A stretch of 64,000 nucleotides of DNA from Mesodorylaimus sp. YZB2_4 (GCA_030248295.1 JASANH010001125.1:248001-312000); one strand, 5' to 3'. Counted from the stretch's first letter, positions 45,376-57,477 are shown. Notes: generated by a model from the letters alone, not told the origin. Translations and numbers: made by a program.

Positions 45376-47561
45376 GCACAATATTCACGATCTATTTGAT
45401 GACCTAAAGTTTCCTATAAAATTTTAAAGCACGCTGGCTTCAATCATTGGCAACAAAACGAAAAATGCGCTGGGCAATTCGACAAAAGGTATGATACCAT
45501 AGGGCTAACAGAAATACGCGGGTTTTTAAACTGTGACTTAGAAATGCAGATTTACGGGACTGTCACAGTAAATTGAACATTTACTTACCTATGACACACA
45601 TGTTATGAATTTAAAAGTATTTTCTTGTTAATTTCTGAAATCAGAAAATACGAAGAAATTGTTTTCTAAAATAATAAAGTAAAATCAATTCGAATCTTGA
45701 AAATTGCATGCGCAAAGCAAATAGGCAGGCAGTAATCACTCCATCATTCATGCAGAGAATTAGGTCCGACAAAAAATGTCTGTTGACTCTTCGGATTTGC
45801 GTAGCAGTACTCAAGTGTCCTCCTTTGCAGAGTTTGAGTTTCGGCTGCTCGACTTTCTCAGAAAGACGAAGCTGCATTGCGGGACAGGAATCCTTGGAAG
45901 TCCTCCCACAGTTTTTTCATGCCGTCTGGTAACATCCCACCGCGCCCATTCATTCACCTGACCAATTTTTATAGTGCGTGCTTAATGAGATGTACTTCAG
46001 TGAAAGAAGATAGCTGCCAAGGCTGATCACTTTTGGCCGAGCTTTCTCAAATTATTCGAAGACTCATTTGCACGCAGGGAAAAGCATCTGACGTGTGCCT
46101 GGACAATGAATTTGTCTCCTACTTCATTGCAGTTATGCAAAGTCATTTGCCAATTTATCACAACGTCAAAGAATCCAGCTTGCAAGTCGCAGAGCGCGTG
46201 TAACTAAATCATGGGGATGTAGTTGTTGTATGTTTTGTGATTGCCAGGATGAGCGCTGATCGTAGTATCGAGGGCACACACACACACTTTGTGGCATCTG
46301 GTTCACAAGCTAGATCACTGTGCACACGAGTATGCATGCCTGTTCATCTAACCACTGGATTACGCGGGGATATCTTATACCCTCACTTATATCCCCTCGG
46401 ATAAATCTGGTAAGCGAAGTATGAGTACTTGTCATAAGATACATTTTGAGTGACCGCATTCTGATTTTCTGTTATACAGTAATTCTGTCCTTCTTACTTT
46501 TATTCTGATCACTAGCAGAAACGCTCTTTATTGTGGCCTGCATGTAACAGTACGTGCCTAATAACAGGTACGCACGGACAAGTCAGACCTGCTTGATCAT
46601 AAGCCCCATCGCTGCACCCCCGGGGGCGACCTCCCTTACTGAGGATTTATCGCTTTCGGTTAATGTTCGCGCCTGTTTTCTGATATGAAAATTTGTTCCC
46701 TGTCTCATTCCGTTATGGGCAAAAAATTTAAGGAGTGCGCTAAGTAAATAAAACGGATTGTTGGCGCCTTGGTTCCACCCCGTACCTCTGAATTTTCGCT
46801 CTCGTTCACGAGTTTTAATAAGCCTCTTTTCTGTGAGTTCTTGAAAGAAATTTGAGGAAAATCAGTTGTTATACAGTCGGAAATGTGGAAATGGCTTGGA
46901 GTGATGCCAGAGGTGAGGGATGAATGAATGTTCTAGAGGTTAGTTAGAGGAGCTGGAGGGCACAAAAGGTCATTTGGTCTTTTTAGACGAATTCGATACA
47001 ATGATGTGCGCTTCGTTAAACGAGTGCATTTCGCAACGACTGTTTAGTGGGCAGAGTCATTCAAAGGAGGTCAAAAAGAGCCCCTCGCAACGAAACATGA
47101 CCTGGTATCGAGTTTTGTGTTTTGTAAACAAGGAAACGGTAGGTAAGCACCAGTGCCTGCTGTAAGGCCTCTGAAGCTCAGTGGAACTTCAGGAATAGGC
47201 CCTCAGAACGGCATAAATGATCTGCATGATTATTATGTAGTGTAAATGTATATGAACACGCCTTATGTGTCAGCTAGTAAGGTCACTATTTGATTTCTAG
47301 CGGAAAATACGAGTCTGTCGCTGCGTTGCCCTGCCAGACTGGGCAGCATGCACACAAACAGCTTCCTTCTGTTCTTTGCATGGATTCTGGACCTGCAGGG
47401 CCTAACGAAGCCGTCGCCAACTAAAGTGAGCTGCTGGTGGCTTAATCCAACAACGACATAAGTTGCAATGCGGCTAGAGAGCTCTTTTAAAATACTCTAC
47501 ATCAATAAATTTTTTGGAAATAAGCATAGGGTGTTATTCAAAGGTATACGCCTAGCCCACA
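45376..47561. other. Intergenic, no gene recognised
   Basis: No family-level coding match or repeat is seen in this 2.2-kb stretch. Confidence 0.4.
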
Positions 47562-47724
47562 GGCCTCGTGGCCTGGTGGGTTAGGCGTCTGCCTCACGCC
47601 AGACGCGCAATTACGGGCGAGTGTTCGACTCGCGGGCCAGTAAATCATTTAGTGTAAAATGTGTCCTTCACCCTCGAGTGTGCATAAGCGTTTGGTGATG
47701 TGGTGAAACATGAACATGAACATG
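47562..47724 (+). repeat. SINE-T copy 2 (tRNA-derived)
   Basis: It begins GGCCTCGTGGCCTGGTGGGT, with a D-arm-like GCCT...AGGC and an anticodon-stem-like GTCTG/CAGAC. The T arm GCGAG-TGTTCGA-CTCGC pairs perfectly, and the tail is AACATGAACATGAACATGG. It matches 14076-14238. The anticodon loop has eight bases and the acceptor does not pair. Confidence 0.75.
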
Positions 47725-47908
47725 GTGGCCGAGTCAAAGATACAAATGTTAGTAGTTTGCAAGTAGGAAGTGGCGACGGAAACTCTGCTCGACCAGACTG
47801 GAGTCCAGCGAGCACATGTCTCGAGAACAACAGAAACGGAAGGGGTCCAGTCCCGGTATACGACCATCGCTTCGCCAAAATATTTCGACTCGATGCAGAT
47901 GCAGGCAT

Positions 47909-47925
47909 AGGGGGGGGGGGGGGGA
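47909..47925. repeat. Poly-G run (about 16)
   Basis: An uninterrupted G run, one of three long G or C homopolymers in the window (with 34459-34475 and 63317-63334). Confidence 0.8.
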
Positions 47926-48008
47926 AGCGAACCAAGACCAATGGTTGAATCAGTGCAAGTGGACTCTCACCCGGCGATCGAATCAGATATGGTAATCAAT
48001 GTACGTAT

Positions 48009-48341
48009 TTGCCATCACCCCAGTCTGAGAAATGCATGGATTCTCTGGCCGCGACTCAATGGGGGAGAAAAAAAGAGAAGGCTGTCCAAGTTTACATCAG
48101 GTTGACGACAGAAAACGGCTGGCATCAAAATATCGTCGTGCGAAAAGCGGGTCTGAAAATATCACCAGGCGAAGGTCACATTGGTGCATCAGTCGATCGT
48201 ATTTTTAAGTGTTCGTGCTGCCCTGGAGAAGGAAATATCCTCGAAATAATGCCCGTACAAACTTCGCGCAAAGTCACGCACCGAAACCTCCGCCATAACT
48301 ACTGTAGACTCGCTCATATATTTTCAGCGCGATGCACTTGA
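48009..48341 (+). pseudogene. YqaJ-type exonuclease domain remnant
   Basis: The frame contains AATQWGRKKEKAV followed by GLKISPGEGHIGASVDRI, then KCSCCPGEGNILEIMP. This is the arrangement of YqaJ (lambda-exonuclease-like) domains: W-G-x-x-x-E, a GAS-x-D metal-binding motif, and a CCG..LEIK-P motif. Here the last Lys is replaced by Met and the CCG spacing has changed. The catalytic Asp is present, but upstream and downstream parts are missing. Such domains travel with animal mobile elements and nudiviral or phage-like sequences. This copy is most likely a dead fragment. Confidence 0.6.
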
Positions 48342-49230
48342 AAAAGTCAAGCTGAAACAGGATTGCACCTACCACACTCAGATAAAAATGCAAATGGGGA
48401 CAGTATTTGGAAATTGCATCACGCTGAGCTTTTTCTGTGGGCGCTGTTGGGTGACCGCGTCGAAGAGCCTCAAATACCTTCGTTCTGTACGTGTTGATTT
48501 TGATAAGAATTTTTGAGAATGTTTGAAGTGCACAATTGACTTATTTTATGCCTGCATGGTTGCTCCGTATTTGGTATCGATAGCAGATGATGAGAAGTAG
48601 GTACAGCAATAGTTAACTTGCTGTGCATCAAAGCACAAAAATTCTATTTGAGATATTTGAACGCAGAAAAAAATGATCAGCAGAAATAATGATAAGACCA
48701 GAAACAACTGGTCCAGTCACATTTTTACACTACAGGGTGGTCATATTCGCAATAGCTGAGGAAGCTGAGGAATCTCAGATGCAGCATGTGTTTTTGTCTT
48801 TGCTAGTACATACCATAGTGCCTATGCAGTGCCTGTACTGACGACGGGGCAAATGCCTATGAAACTGGACGAGAGAGACTGTCCATTCTCTTTTTCTAGC
48901 CACTCACTTCTCCTGCAGTGGATGCAGTAGTTCCTACAACTTATCCCACTGCACCTTCATAAGTCATGGCCAACAGTTCACCCAGTCTTACCTTCGGTTT
49001 CTTCTTACCCATCTTCGTCTCACCCAGGACATTGACAATACATTGTGGCTTCCAATCGTTGTACTGGTTCGACAGTCAAATCCAGGAGGGCACTAGAACG
49101 ACGGTCCCGTCATTCATAACTTCTCCACTAGTTCTATTTCCATGGATCACTTCTCCTTTTTCGTCCACTTAGGGTGCATCACGAATCTCGCTGGTGTCAA
49201 TTGTACATCACTTTGCCCCATGTGTATTAT

Positions 49231-49307
49231 CTGTTTTCTTTGGGAATGTACTGTACACGCGGACTATTCTTTAACGCGGCAGGCGTGTATATTCCCAAAG
49301 AAAACAG
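49231..49307. repeat. Hairpin element with about 26-bp arms
   Basis: CTGTTTTCTTTGGGAATRTA at 49231 is matched by its reverse complement ending at 49307, around an AT-rich centre. A single related arm occurs at 12801-12826. It is probably a minimal TIR-to-TIR derivative of a DNA transposon. Confidence 0.75.
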
Positions 49308-49432
49308 GTTATACGGCTGGATACTGATTATCGTTGGTCAGTCAGCCATCGACAGAATGACGAGAACATATTCTCACATTGTTCCAGTGACCTGACAGCG
49401 GCGTTGCTCGACCAGTGTGTTTGATCCAAGTG

Positions 49433-51049
49433 TGCCCTCCCCAGGTATGGGGTGGAAGACCTACACGCGTACTAGGATGCTAATATAGATACCTCTTTAT
49501 TAGGCCGACAGGCGGACACCTCTACGCTGGACAACCAACCAAGTTAAGAGCACTTATAAGGGAAGGCCAGCTGTGGGATGAGACCAAACCGCACCGATCG
49601 ACGAGTAGATGATGACTGACGATCAGTTTAGGCGGGCCGGCCAAGGGGCCGATCCGGGCGCGGAACATAACCAGATCTAACTGGTTATATCTGAGCTCGC
49701 TCTGCTCTCATCAAAGAGGCTTATGGAAGAACACTCCGTGCATGGGACACACGTGTTGCCGGGCGGTCTGCATCGAACGGAGAAGGAACCCCCATCAAGA
49801 TATTTGGGTTGCACTTCTCACTCCGCCAATTGAGCGTGACCCCACGCTCCTTCTAGATCAGCTACTCGGAGCCGGAGTAGAGGAAAGTGGGAGCGCCAAT
49901 TGCGATCAGGGAAAGAATTTCGACACCTGATCCGCCGGCCTTCCATCGAGCAGTCAGATCAAAAAGGGAGCCTCAGATCGGGTTGGCACGCAGACAAGCG
50001 CTGCTACCAAAAGTCGGGTGGACGTATGCAGAAGCCTGCTGCCCAAGGATAGGTGCGCCCGTGCCCTGGAGAGGAATCTTCTTTGCGGTATGACCAGCTG
50101 ATAAGAGGGGCACATCGAACAAACGCACATAGCGGATACCCCTACATAACAGTCAATATTCATGGCGCCTAAACCCGCAAGAGCGGGTATCCCCCCTCCC
50201 TTCCAAAAACTCACACACTTACAAACGTCCTAAGATCACGTAGATCGACGTCTTCAACCGGCCATATTGAGATCGAGGAACGATCAGAGGCACATGAAGG
50301 TAGATCGAGAAGCGATCTGAGCTAAAAGCAACCTAGCAGGAAGAGCCTGTGGGGCGCGTGCGCAAAAGACTAGCAAGATACGACCCACGCGCGGCATGCG
50401 CGTACGCAGAAGGCACAACCGGCCTAAGCAAAAGGCACAAACGACCGGAAAGTGCGCGTGCGCGTGCGCGAAGAAGCATTAGTCTCACCTCGCAGCCTGC
50501 GACGAGCGCGCCGCGGGGGCGAGTTGACCAGGAGATGGACGTCCCATCATCGGTCATGCCAGCAGGCAAATCAGCATCACGAGCTTTTTGGCGCTCTTCC
50601 ATCACACGATGGTACGCCGAGATGGGAAGCCCCTGTAGGTAAGCTTCAGGGCCCGAGGAGGTCGTTATAGTGCGACGAAACGACCCAGGTCCTTGTGGCC
50701 GTGGATCGTGCGGAACGCCTCCTCCAGACGAGGTCACGCTGCTGGGTTGAGAACGTGAAGGACACGACCCAGACAGGGACAGCTGCGCCATCTCTGACTA
50801 CAACGGGCACAGGGCACAGGACATGAGGGAATGGAATATTGGGTGAAGACACCATGGACGGATCCGTTTGCCATGCCACTTTACCCAATTGGAATGCACG
50901 AGTACGCAAACAAGTGACGGCTTCCTAAAAAAAGGCACCAAGCCTGGAAGGTGACGAAAGGACGCATCGTAGGGGATTGAAACACTTCCCAATCCTCATC
51001 AAAAGGCGCAGTTTCGACATCGATGCATCGATGACCCCCGAAGAACGAA
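49433..51049. mobile_element. GC-rich block, possible LTR-type insertion
   Basis: This stretch is far richer in CpG and GC (50340-50530 especially) than its surroundings. 49433-50145 runs from TGTGCCC to ACATAACA and has a TATA-like TTATAAGG near 49556. On the minus strand it has AATAAA near 49498, so LTR identity is possible in either orientation. A purine-rich tract (GGAAGGGAGGGGGGA on the minus strand) lies near 50190-50205. A minus frame at 50333-50791 has no known domain. No target duplication was found. Its right edge coincides with the LINE duplication at 51050. Confidence 0.3.
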
Positions 51050-52286
51050 AGGCTTTGATATTGGCACAACTTTTGCTGATTTACGCATCGATGGAAAAAT
51101 GCCTGATTTAATCGATCTATTAAACAAAGCCGCGAGAGCAGGGCAAAGTGATGGTGCGATGTTCTTCAAAATCGACACAGTGAGACCGTCTCCACCAGGT
51201 CCGCTACGTGGCTACAGTAGACACGTATACAGTTCAAAAAGAATTTGCTAGACACTGAATAGTCGGATTCATCAATAGTGACCGACGGGAGTGGCTCAAA
51301 TATACCATAGTCAGTAGATTGAAAATTTCTCGCAAACTGCTCATTGAATGCATCTGAAATATCAAATCAACCGAAGATAGGGCAGTTCATATCGTCCCGT
51401 AAAACTGTAGGAATCGATTGATTATGTGTTGATAGTGTCCTGGAAGCGGCCCAAAAGTCGTGAGACGACTGATCATCGGTGAAAGTGTTGACAATGAAAT
51501 CTCGCTTTGCTTCATAAATTTTTTTCTTACATTGGCGTTGCAAATTTTTGAATATGTACTGATCAGTAAGATTGCAATCTCGCTTCCAACGTTCATATGC
51601 CGCATTTTTCTCTTGTATGAGGCGAAGCAGACAGCTCTTCATCCAAGGACATCGCTTGTCCATGCGAACAAACCTTTGGGCACATGCTTGTCCAGAACTG
51701 AATTTGGAGAGCTAGGCAATTGTTGCAAGGCATCATCGACTGTTGACGACGAGTTCACCGATTGCTCAAGGTCCAGGGTCGATATGTGATCATTAACTTC
51801 AGCCCAGTCCACTCGATTGATCAGCGGGATGGTACGCCTGTCAGGCACCCGTTTCTTTAAAGCACCCGAGGCAAAAATCGATAATGTCGAGTGATCAGGA
51901 GTGGAAATGGGTGGCATCAGAAGTGGGAATGAAATCTCACCCGAAAAGGTCAGAGAAAAGGAGTCAGAGAAAATCCTTGTCGTGTCAGGTTCGGGTTTTG
52001 GATTTTAGGTTTCGAGTCAGGTCGGGAACACTTTCCTTACCTGATCGGACCTAGGAGCTAAACTAACAAAAAAGTGGTGTGACTGGAAAAAAATTGGGTG
52101 AAGTTCGATCGAGGGTTAAGTGGCACACATAATGGCCTGAATTCGAACACGATCGCCCATAACTAGGCGCGCTGGGGGCCTAACCCATTTTGGGCCACAG
52201 GCCAGGCTAGCTTAAACGCTGCTCGATGTTAATGGCCAGAAAATTGCTACTGTAGTAAAAATCCAGCCATAATAGTGCAGGTGCGT
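51050..52286 (-). mobile_element. LINE fragment, inverted duplicate A
   Basis: Reverse-complement copy of 59852-61085, with about 90% or better identity by eye. On the minus strand it carries a short pre-coding region with CAGGTTCGGG-type repeats, the linker between endonuclease and reverse transcriptase (coding-like at 51917-51367), and the first RT residues. Stops and a truncated 3' end make it inactive. Its outer edge (52286) includes the last residues of the MULE relic seen complete at 59570-59868. Confidence 0.8.
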
Positions 52287-52410
52287 GTTTTCTCGCTTTT
52301 TATAATTTCGCAACTTTGTCGCTTCCCGCGTGACTGTGATTACAAGCGGACTCGGCCATATATGGCCGTAATTCTGTCACTTAAGCAGTCCATGCACAGA
52401 TGCAAAATAA

Positions 52411-52565
52411 GTAGGGCTGGTTGCATACAGAATACGCATACTGTACGCAAAGTTTGTGCATCGCATTGAAATTTGGATGCGTATACAGTATGCGTACACC
52501 ATGCGGAATGTGTACGCATATACGAATCGGCAAACTTGCTCGTACGCAATACATACAATGCGTTC
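52411..52565. repeat. hAT-like end with ATACGC repeats
   Basis: TAGGGCTGGTTGCATAC at 52411 resembles a hAT terminus. It is followed by dense, both-strand repeats of GTATGCG/TACGCA. A second TACGC-rich stretch lies at 62150-62245. Confidence 0.4.
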
Positions 52566-52814
52566 GTTAATTAGCCGCTTGAGCCAAGTTGAAAATTTAA
52601 AAAAATTTCTTACCACAAGCCAAATTGAGAGGTGGAAGAATTCGAACTTGTAATTTATACATCTTTTCCTTACTGGTCGCAACAAATCCAATATTTGACT
52701 AGCGTTTTAGTTCGGCAGCTGTTGCCTCTTAATTCGGCGAAAAATTTAAAAAATATCAGCAAAAGAATCTTTCTTGCAAGTCAATATTTGTCTGACTTTG
52801 TCAAAGTGTCATCT

Positions 52815-53067
52815 TCTCACAATTTTTAAAACTTTGTACGTATCCTGATTTTGGTATAGTAAACCTGGCGCCATCAGAATTTATGACCAAATGCAAAATA
52901 GAGGGTACAGCCATCAGGAGTTGGATACTTGCTGCTACAGAATCCTCAAATAAGTGAATCCGTCAATTTTCAACTTACAGTATGCCAACGGTTTCCTAAT
53001 ATTTCTGATCCATAAAGGTCAAAAATTAACAAAAGACTTACACGTGGTAAGATAACCCACGAAGCTT
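52815..53067. repeat. Direct repeat, copy 1 (other copy 61631-61880)
   Basis: About 250 bp alignable in the same orientation with 61631-61880, starting CACAATTTTTAAAACTTTG and ending CACGAAGCTTTA. In this copy a SINE abuts the end. Confidence 0.75.
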
Positions 53068-53223
53068 TAGGGATCGCTTTGAGGCTGGAACCCTAAACCA
53101 GCCACCCCGGAGGGCTCAGCTTTAGCGACGCTGCTCAGTGCAAATGTACCACGCCCAACAGGATTCGATCCCGCAAACTTCCGCTTGCGATCCTGATGTC
53201 GTACCACTGAGCTATCAGGGCCA
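53068..53223 (-). repeat. SINE-C (tRNA-derived)
   Basis: The minus strand begins GGCCCTGATAGCTCAGTGG (A box), has the B box GGGATCGAATCC and a T arm with wobble pairing. An 80-bp body ends AGCGATCC beside the repeat at 53067. Five of seven acceptor pairs remain, so a tRNA relic is possible, but the appended body favours a SINE. Confidence 0.55.
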
Positions 53224-53858
53224 CGAAAATAGAAAAACTAGCAGCTCACTCAAACTTGGTCGAGTGTAAAGTGCAGCCCCTCCTTGCCTGAAGGAAGATC
53301 ATCCCCCTTGCTCTCACTGCACACTGCTTCACACGCTGACCTAGGCTGCGTGTTATCGCACGTGTGGCCTGACAAACCGAAATAACCAACTATGCCGAAA
53401 GTTGGATTTCCAGTGTTGAAAGAGTATTGGCGGAGGAACGCTGGATTGCTGTAACGATCTTCACGGATTTTGTTTGACCAATCGGTATTGTAAATTAAGT
53501 CAAGACCCGCTTATTATCGTCCGACCCTAATCTCCAGTTACCTGCTATGAGTTTGGAAAACGAGTCTATTTCGCCGATTTTTCGAGGAAATTAGCCGAGT
53601 TGTGTTCTACCAATCGCTAGAATCGCAATGTCCTTTATGGATGCTGAGATCAGCTAGTTGTGGCGACTCTTCCCACATAAGGAACTCGACCGTTCAGCAA
53701 CACTGTTACTCCGAACTATACACACATCCCATAGCTACTAGTGCTAGTAATCGTAAACATTGATCACTACAATTTAAACACTAAGCTAACAGTTCGCGAT
53801 TACGCGACACTCCTACGCCAACGATTTCATCATGGATTGTCGGCTGCCGTGGTCGCTT
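53224..53858. other. 3' flank of the BEL/Pao element, LTR not resolved
   Basis: The 3' LTR of the minus-strand BEL/Pao element is expected here. I see no defined TG...CA unit and no second copy upstream of gag to compare with. Confidence 0.3.
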
Positions 53859-55560
53859 TCACAATGTCCGCCAACGTGATGAGGCGTGGATCCCTTTCGA
53901 CAGGGGGCCCTGTGGCTTCTTCTGGAAGCGCCGACGCATGTACTTGACAGCGCATGACCCAATAAACTGCAAGGTCACTATAGTACAGCAACTGTAGACC
54001 CAAATCCACAAAACCTTGCTGGCCCAGTGGCTGATGAATCCCCACGGTGTCAGGCTGCTTAATGCGTCGAGAATGGCTTGTGCGTCCTTGGATGTAGGAA
54101 TATCATGTGCCACCTGTGCTAACTGTCGTAAGATTTATGCTTGCCCATCCACCGTGGCGAAAAGGTCATTTAGACTGCTATGTGCTCGTAGCTCTCTCTG
54201 GGTATACAACTGTATCGGCTTGTGGATAACTGCTGTAAAGTCAAAGTATTCCGCTATCTTGGAAGAATGCAGTGCATGCTTGATTAATTGTCCTGCAAAC
54301 GGCTTGACGATTCCGTTGTGTGCGGTGTACACCAATAAGCCTTGGTTGGGATCACTGATGTAGACTTCATGGGCTAAATCACAATCGATGGGGGAAGAAT
54401 TTGCATAAATAATGGATGTTTTGGGATCCATGTATCCAATTGAAGATGTGCCTCGTACTGTAAAGTTCACAGGGATCCATTCGGTGCATCGGTCTCCCAT
54501 CTTGCAAAACTCGAACCGTTCCACCGGGCTGCACGGCCATGCTTAAAGAAACTGGCCATACATCCGCGCCATAATTTGACTGTCGTTGAGAAGTCGTCTA
54601 GCGATCAAGGTTGGCTCCGCGTGGGCAAGGACCAAATCAATTTTTTGGATTTCCTTGATAGTCTAGCACACGGTGCTGAAGACATGATTAAGGGATTCGC
54701 GGAAAAGGCTATCGAGGCGTACTTCTAGGGCTTGAAGACGCATGGCAACTCCATCAGTGGCGTCGGTGTCTCGCTTCTCTCTCGGCCCATCGAGCTGGCT
54801 CCGTGATAAAGCTGTACTGCGTATTTCACTGAAGGGTACGCCTTGGTCGGTGAGAGTTGTTGTCGTGCCCTCGCATGTCGTCACGGTTTTCTGTGCCTGA
54901 TTCCACGTCAGAGCTATTTCCATGTCACTACTTAGAAACTGATTATTACACATTTTTCCTTCAATCTCTTTCTAGAATATGTACTCGCAGCTAGCATTTT
55001 TGTTTGGGTTCCAAATCAACATCCCGTGATCTGGCAAAGGACAGCTCCCTTTTTCGTAGGCACAGTCAATCACATTGCCCAGGTTAGACTCCATCTGACC
55101 TCTGAATGTCTGAAAGACCTTGCCTTGCAGGAGAAAACATTTGGTCGTTGTTGCGGCCATCCACTTGCAGCAATCCCAGGCATTGCCTGAGGTGTAGGGC
55201 GGCTGCACTTTATTTTCAGTAAATGACGCAACGTCCCCTCCCAAAAGAGGGCCTTCTGAACAACGGCGGTCACGGATCATTGCTTTGCAGTCCACCTCGG
55301 AGACAGCTACTGACTCTTCTTTGGTCCGGTGGTCCCAGCCAGTTTTGGCAAAACCCGTCCAGGCTTCGCTGACAGTGGTGACTTTGGAACACTTATGCGC
55401 TGGACTGGTGTGTCGGGCAATATTTTTCTTGAAAAGCCTTATGGTTGCCTGATAAACTTTGTCGACCTTCTGGGTACGATTGAAACTGCAAGCGGCTATG
55501 GGACCCTAGTCGAACACCATTTTCGCGCTACCATCCTCGCAAATCATCGGTTTTGCGGCA
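53859..55560 (-). pseudogene. Envelope-like gene of the BEL/Pao element, broken
   Basis: Downstream of integrase on the minus strand, a hydrophobic signal-like stretch (SFFLLSCLIAVML, near 55580) opens a Cys-rich ectodomain (55295-54972). A furin-type REKR site lies near 54775. A heptad-like region follows, then a more C-terminal ectodomain (54524-54135) and a transmembrane segment near 54000 with a basic tail. The reading is broken by an amber codon at 54972-54974 and by at least one frameshift between 54663 and 54524, so no functional product is expected. Envelope genes in animal BEL/Pao elements derive from several virus families. The spacing of the motifs recalls chuvirus-like glycoproteins, a guess without a search. 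Confidence 0.55.
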
Positions 55561-55937
55561 GCATGAAAGAGCATTACTGCAATAAGGCAGCTCAAGAGGA
55601 AAAAAGAGATGGATGGAAGTTTTTTCGGATGAGCCTTGGTAGAAGCGGAACCAATGGATTCACCTTCGTTGTCACTATCACTTTCCTGCGCCATATTTCG
55701 GATACGCTCCTTGGCGGCAACCGCCGCTCTGCGTTGTGGACGCAGCAAAGGTGGTGCACTAGGAGACTCCTGCTTCTTAGCCTGCTCTCGTACGGCAATG
55801 TTGTCCGAGTCATCATGAACTTCTAAAGGATGCAAATACAAGATAGCGCGCGTAAGCACATTTCCAGATGCGGTTTTGACCTTGGCCGCTCGAATCTCGC
55901 CGTCTGAGCTTGAAATCAACTGTACGATCTTCGCCAA
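55500..55937 (-). CDS. BEL/Pao C-terminal Pol domain (DUF5641-like)
   Basis: About 60 residues (AKIVQLISSSDGEIRAAKVKTA... to YLHPLEV) match the beta-barrel-like tail that follows integrase in BEL/Pao Pol. An Arg/Ala-rich linker leads to the envelope-like signal segment. A shift separates it from the integrase frame ending at 56100. Confidence 0.6.
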
Positions 55938-56099
55938 TGGCTAGGTTCCACGACGCGTGTCCTGGCGGATATGCACAATGTCACCCACCTTTGGGAGCCG
56001 AGTGACAGCACTACGCCTGCCTTTCAGGTGCTGCTGATAGCGTTCTCGCAGGCTAAGCAAATACTCATCACGCCATCGTTTCCAAAATCCCTGCAAATG

Positions 56100-57477
56100 T
56101 TATTCACCTCTTTTCCAACGACGTAGCAGCGCGGCTTTTGAACTTCCATGTTCCACGTAGTCAAGATCGGCGGGGTCCTCGAACTGGATGCCGGGGACAC
56201 CCAGCTTTGGATTTCTCATCAGGAAATGAGCAGGCGTTAGTGCCAGACCGTCTTGAAAATCCGAACCAACGTGTACCAATGGCCTCGAATTCAACATAGC
56301 CTCCACCTCAGTGAGGACTGTTTGTAACTGCATCTGCGAGAGGCGCAGGTGCTGAAATGACTTGCGAAGTGATCGCTTGACCAGTTGAACCAATCGTTCA
56401 TACACTCCACCCATCCAGGGTGCCCGTTCTGGAATAAACGTCCATCGGATACCAAGATTGCTGACATAGGACAGTACGTTGTCGTCCTTCGTGGCTGTAT
56501 GCCACAAGTCTTCCACAACTGACTTTGTCAGTTTGAATTGCGCAGCATTATCTGACAAAATATGGGAAGGTGTGCCACGTCTGGAGATGAACCGGCGGAG
56601 GCAGAACAGAAATTGATCAGCAGTCAAATCTTCCATGAGCTCCAAGTGGACTGCCCGCGTGCTCATGCATGTAAATAAGCATATCCAGACCTTTTTCGCG
56701 TCTTGACCTTGTTTGTTGTAAAGTGGACCTAAATAATCCAAGCCAGTAAACGTGAACGGTGCGGTCTCTCGGACCCGTGAGGCAGGAAAATCTGGCATGG
56801 GCGGAGGGATATATGGTCCCCCTTCGGCCTTCTTGCAGGTCAGACAGGATCTTATGTGCTGACGAACGACGGAACGCCCAGACGGGATCCAAAACGCGTG
56901 TCGAATTTGCGATAAGGTATGGGCTGTGCCAGTGTGCAGTAATCTTTCGTGAAAACTGCGAATGACCAACGTGGTAAACAATCCCTTTTTTGGCAGGAGG
57001 ATCGGATAAACGGCATCTTTCTCGAGATTCGCGTGCTTCAGTCGGCCTCTGCAGCGCAGGATGCCATCGTCGCCCTTGCAGAGGTTTCAAGTGATCCTGG
57101 ATTGGGCTCCTTTTCCCTTTGTCCATTGCTTGAAACACCTCCGCGAAATGCTGCTCCTGAACGTGCTTGACCCATACGATCTGTGCTGACTGGATATCGG
57201 CAGCAGTCAGGGGCCCTTTATCAGAGCACGTCTTGTCTTTCAATTTTCGGATAAATCGCAAACACCATGCGGTGACTCTTAACAACTTCATCAAACTGGA
57301 AAATCGATTTTGATCAATGCCCAATGGGCTGGTCCGCACGTTCGGATTGTGTTCAGTGTTAAGCATAGAAGTTTCGAATAAAACGCACGGTTTCTGTTCT
57401 GAGGAAATTTTCTCCAAAGTAGCTGTATCGATTTTAAACTGCTCAGCTTCTGGTGTCCATGCTGAGTTGTCCTCCAA
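56100..57477 (-). CDS. BEL/Pao integrase (rve) with HHCC finger
   Basis: Frames at 57477-56617 and 56981-56100 together cover the linker, the zinc-binding segment (HERLLHTGTAH ... CLTCKKAEG, pattern H-x4-H, C-x2-C), and the catalytic core with D in FTGLDYLGPL, D in LSDNAAQF and E in MGGVYERLVQ. The end includes the LTPAHFLMRNP motif typical of BEL/Pao. One frameshift near 56960-57000 divides the two parts. The core itself is open, so integrase would be catalytically complete if expressed from the shifted frame. Confidence 0.85.

Noticed and set aside
47562-47645. Functional tRNA gene at the SINE-T head
   Set aside because: Eight-base anticodon loop, unpaired acceptor, and a repeated non-tRNA body in two copies.
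50333-50791. 152-codon frame in the GC-rich block as a gag gene
   Set aside because: High GC keeps all frames open; no Gag motif or zinc knuckle seen.
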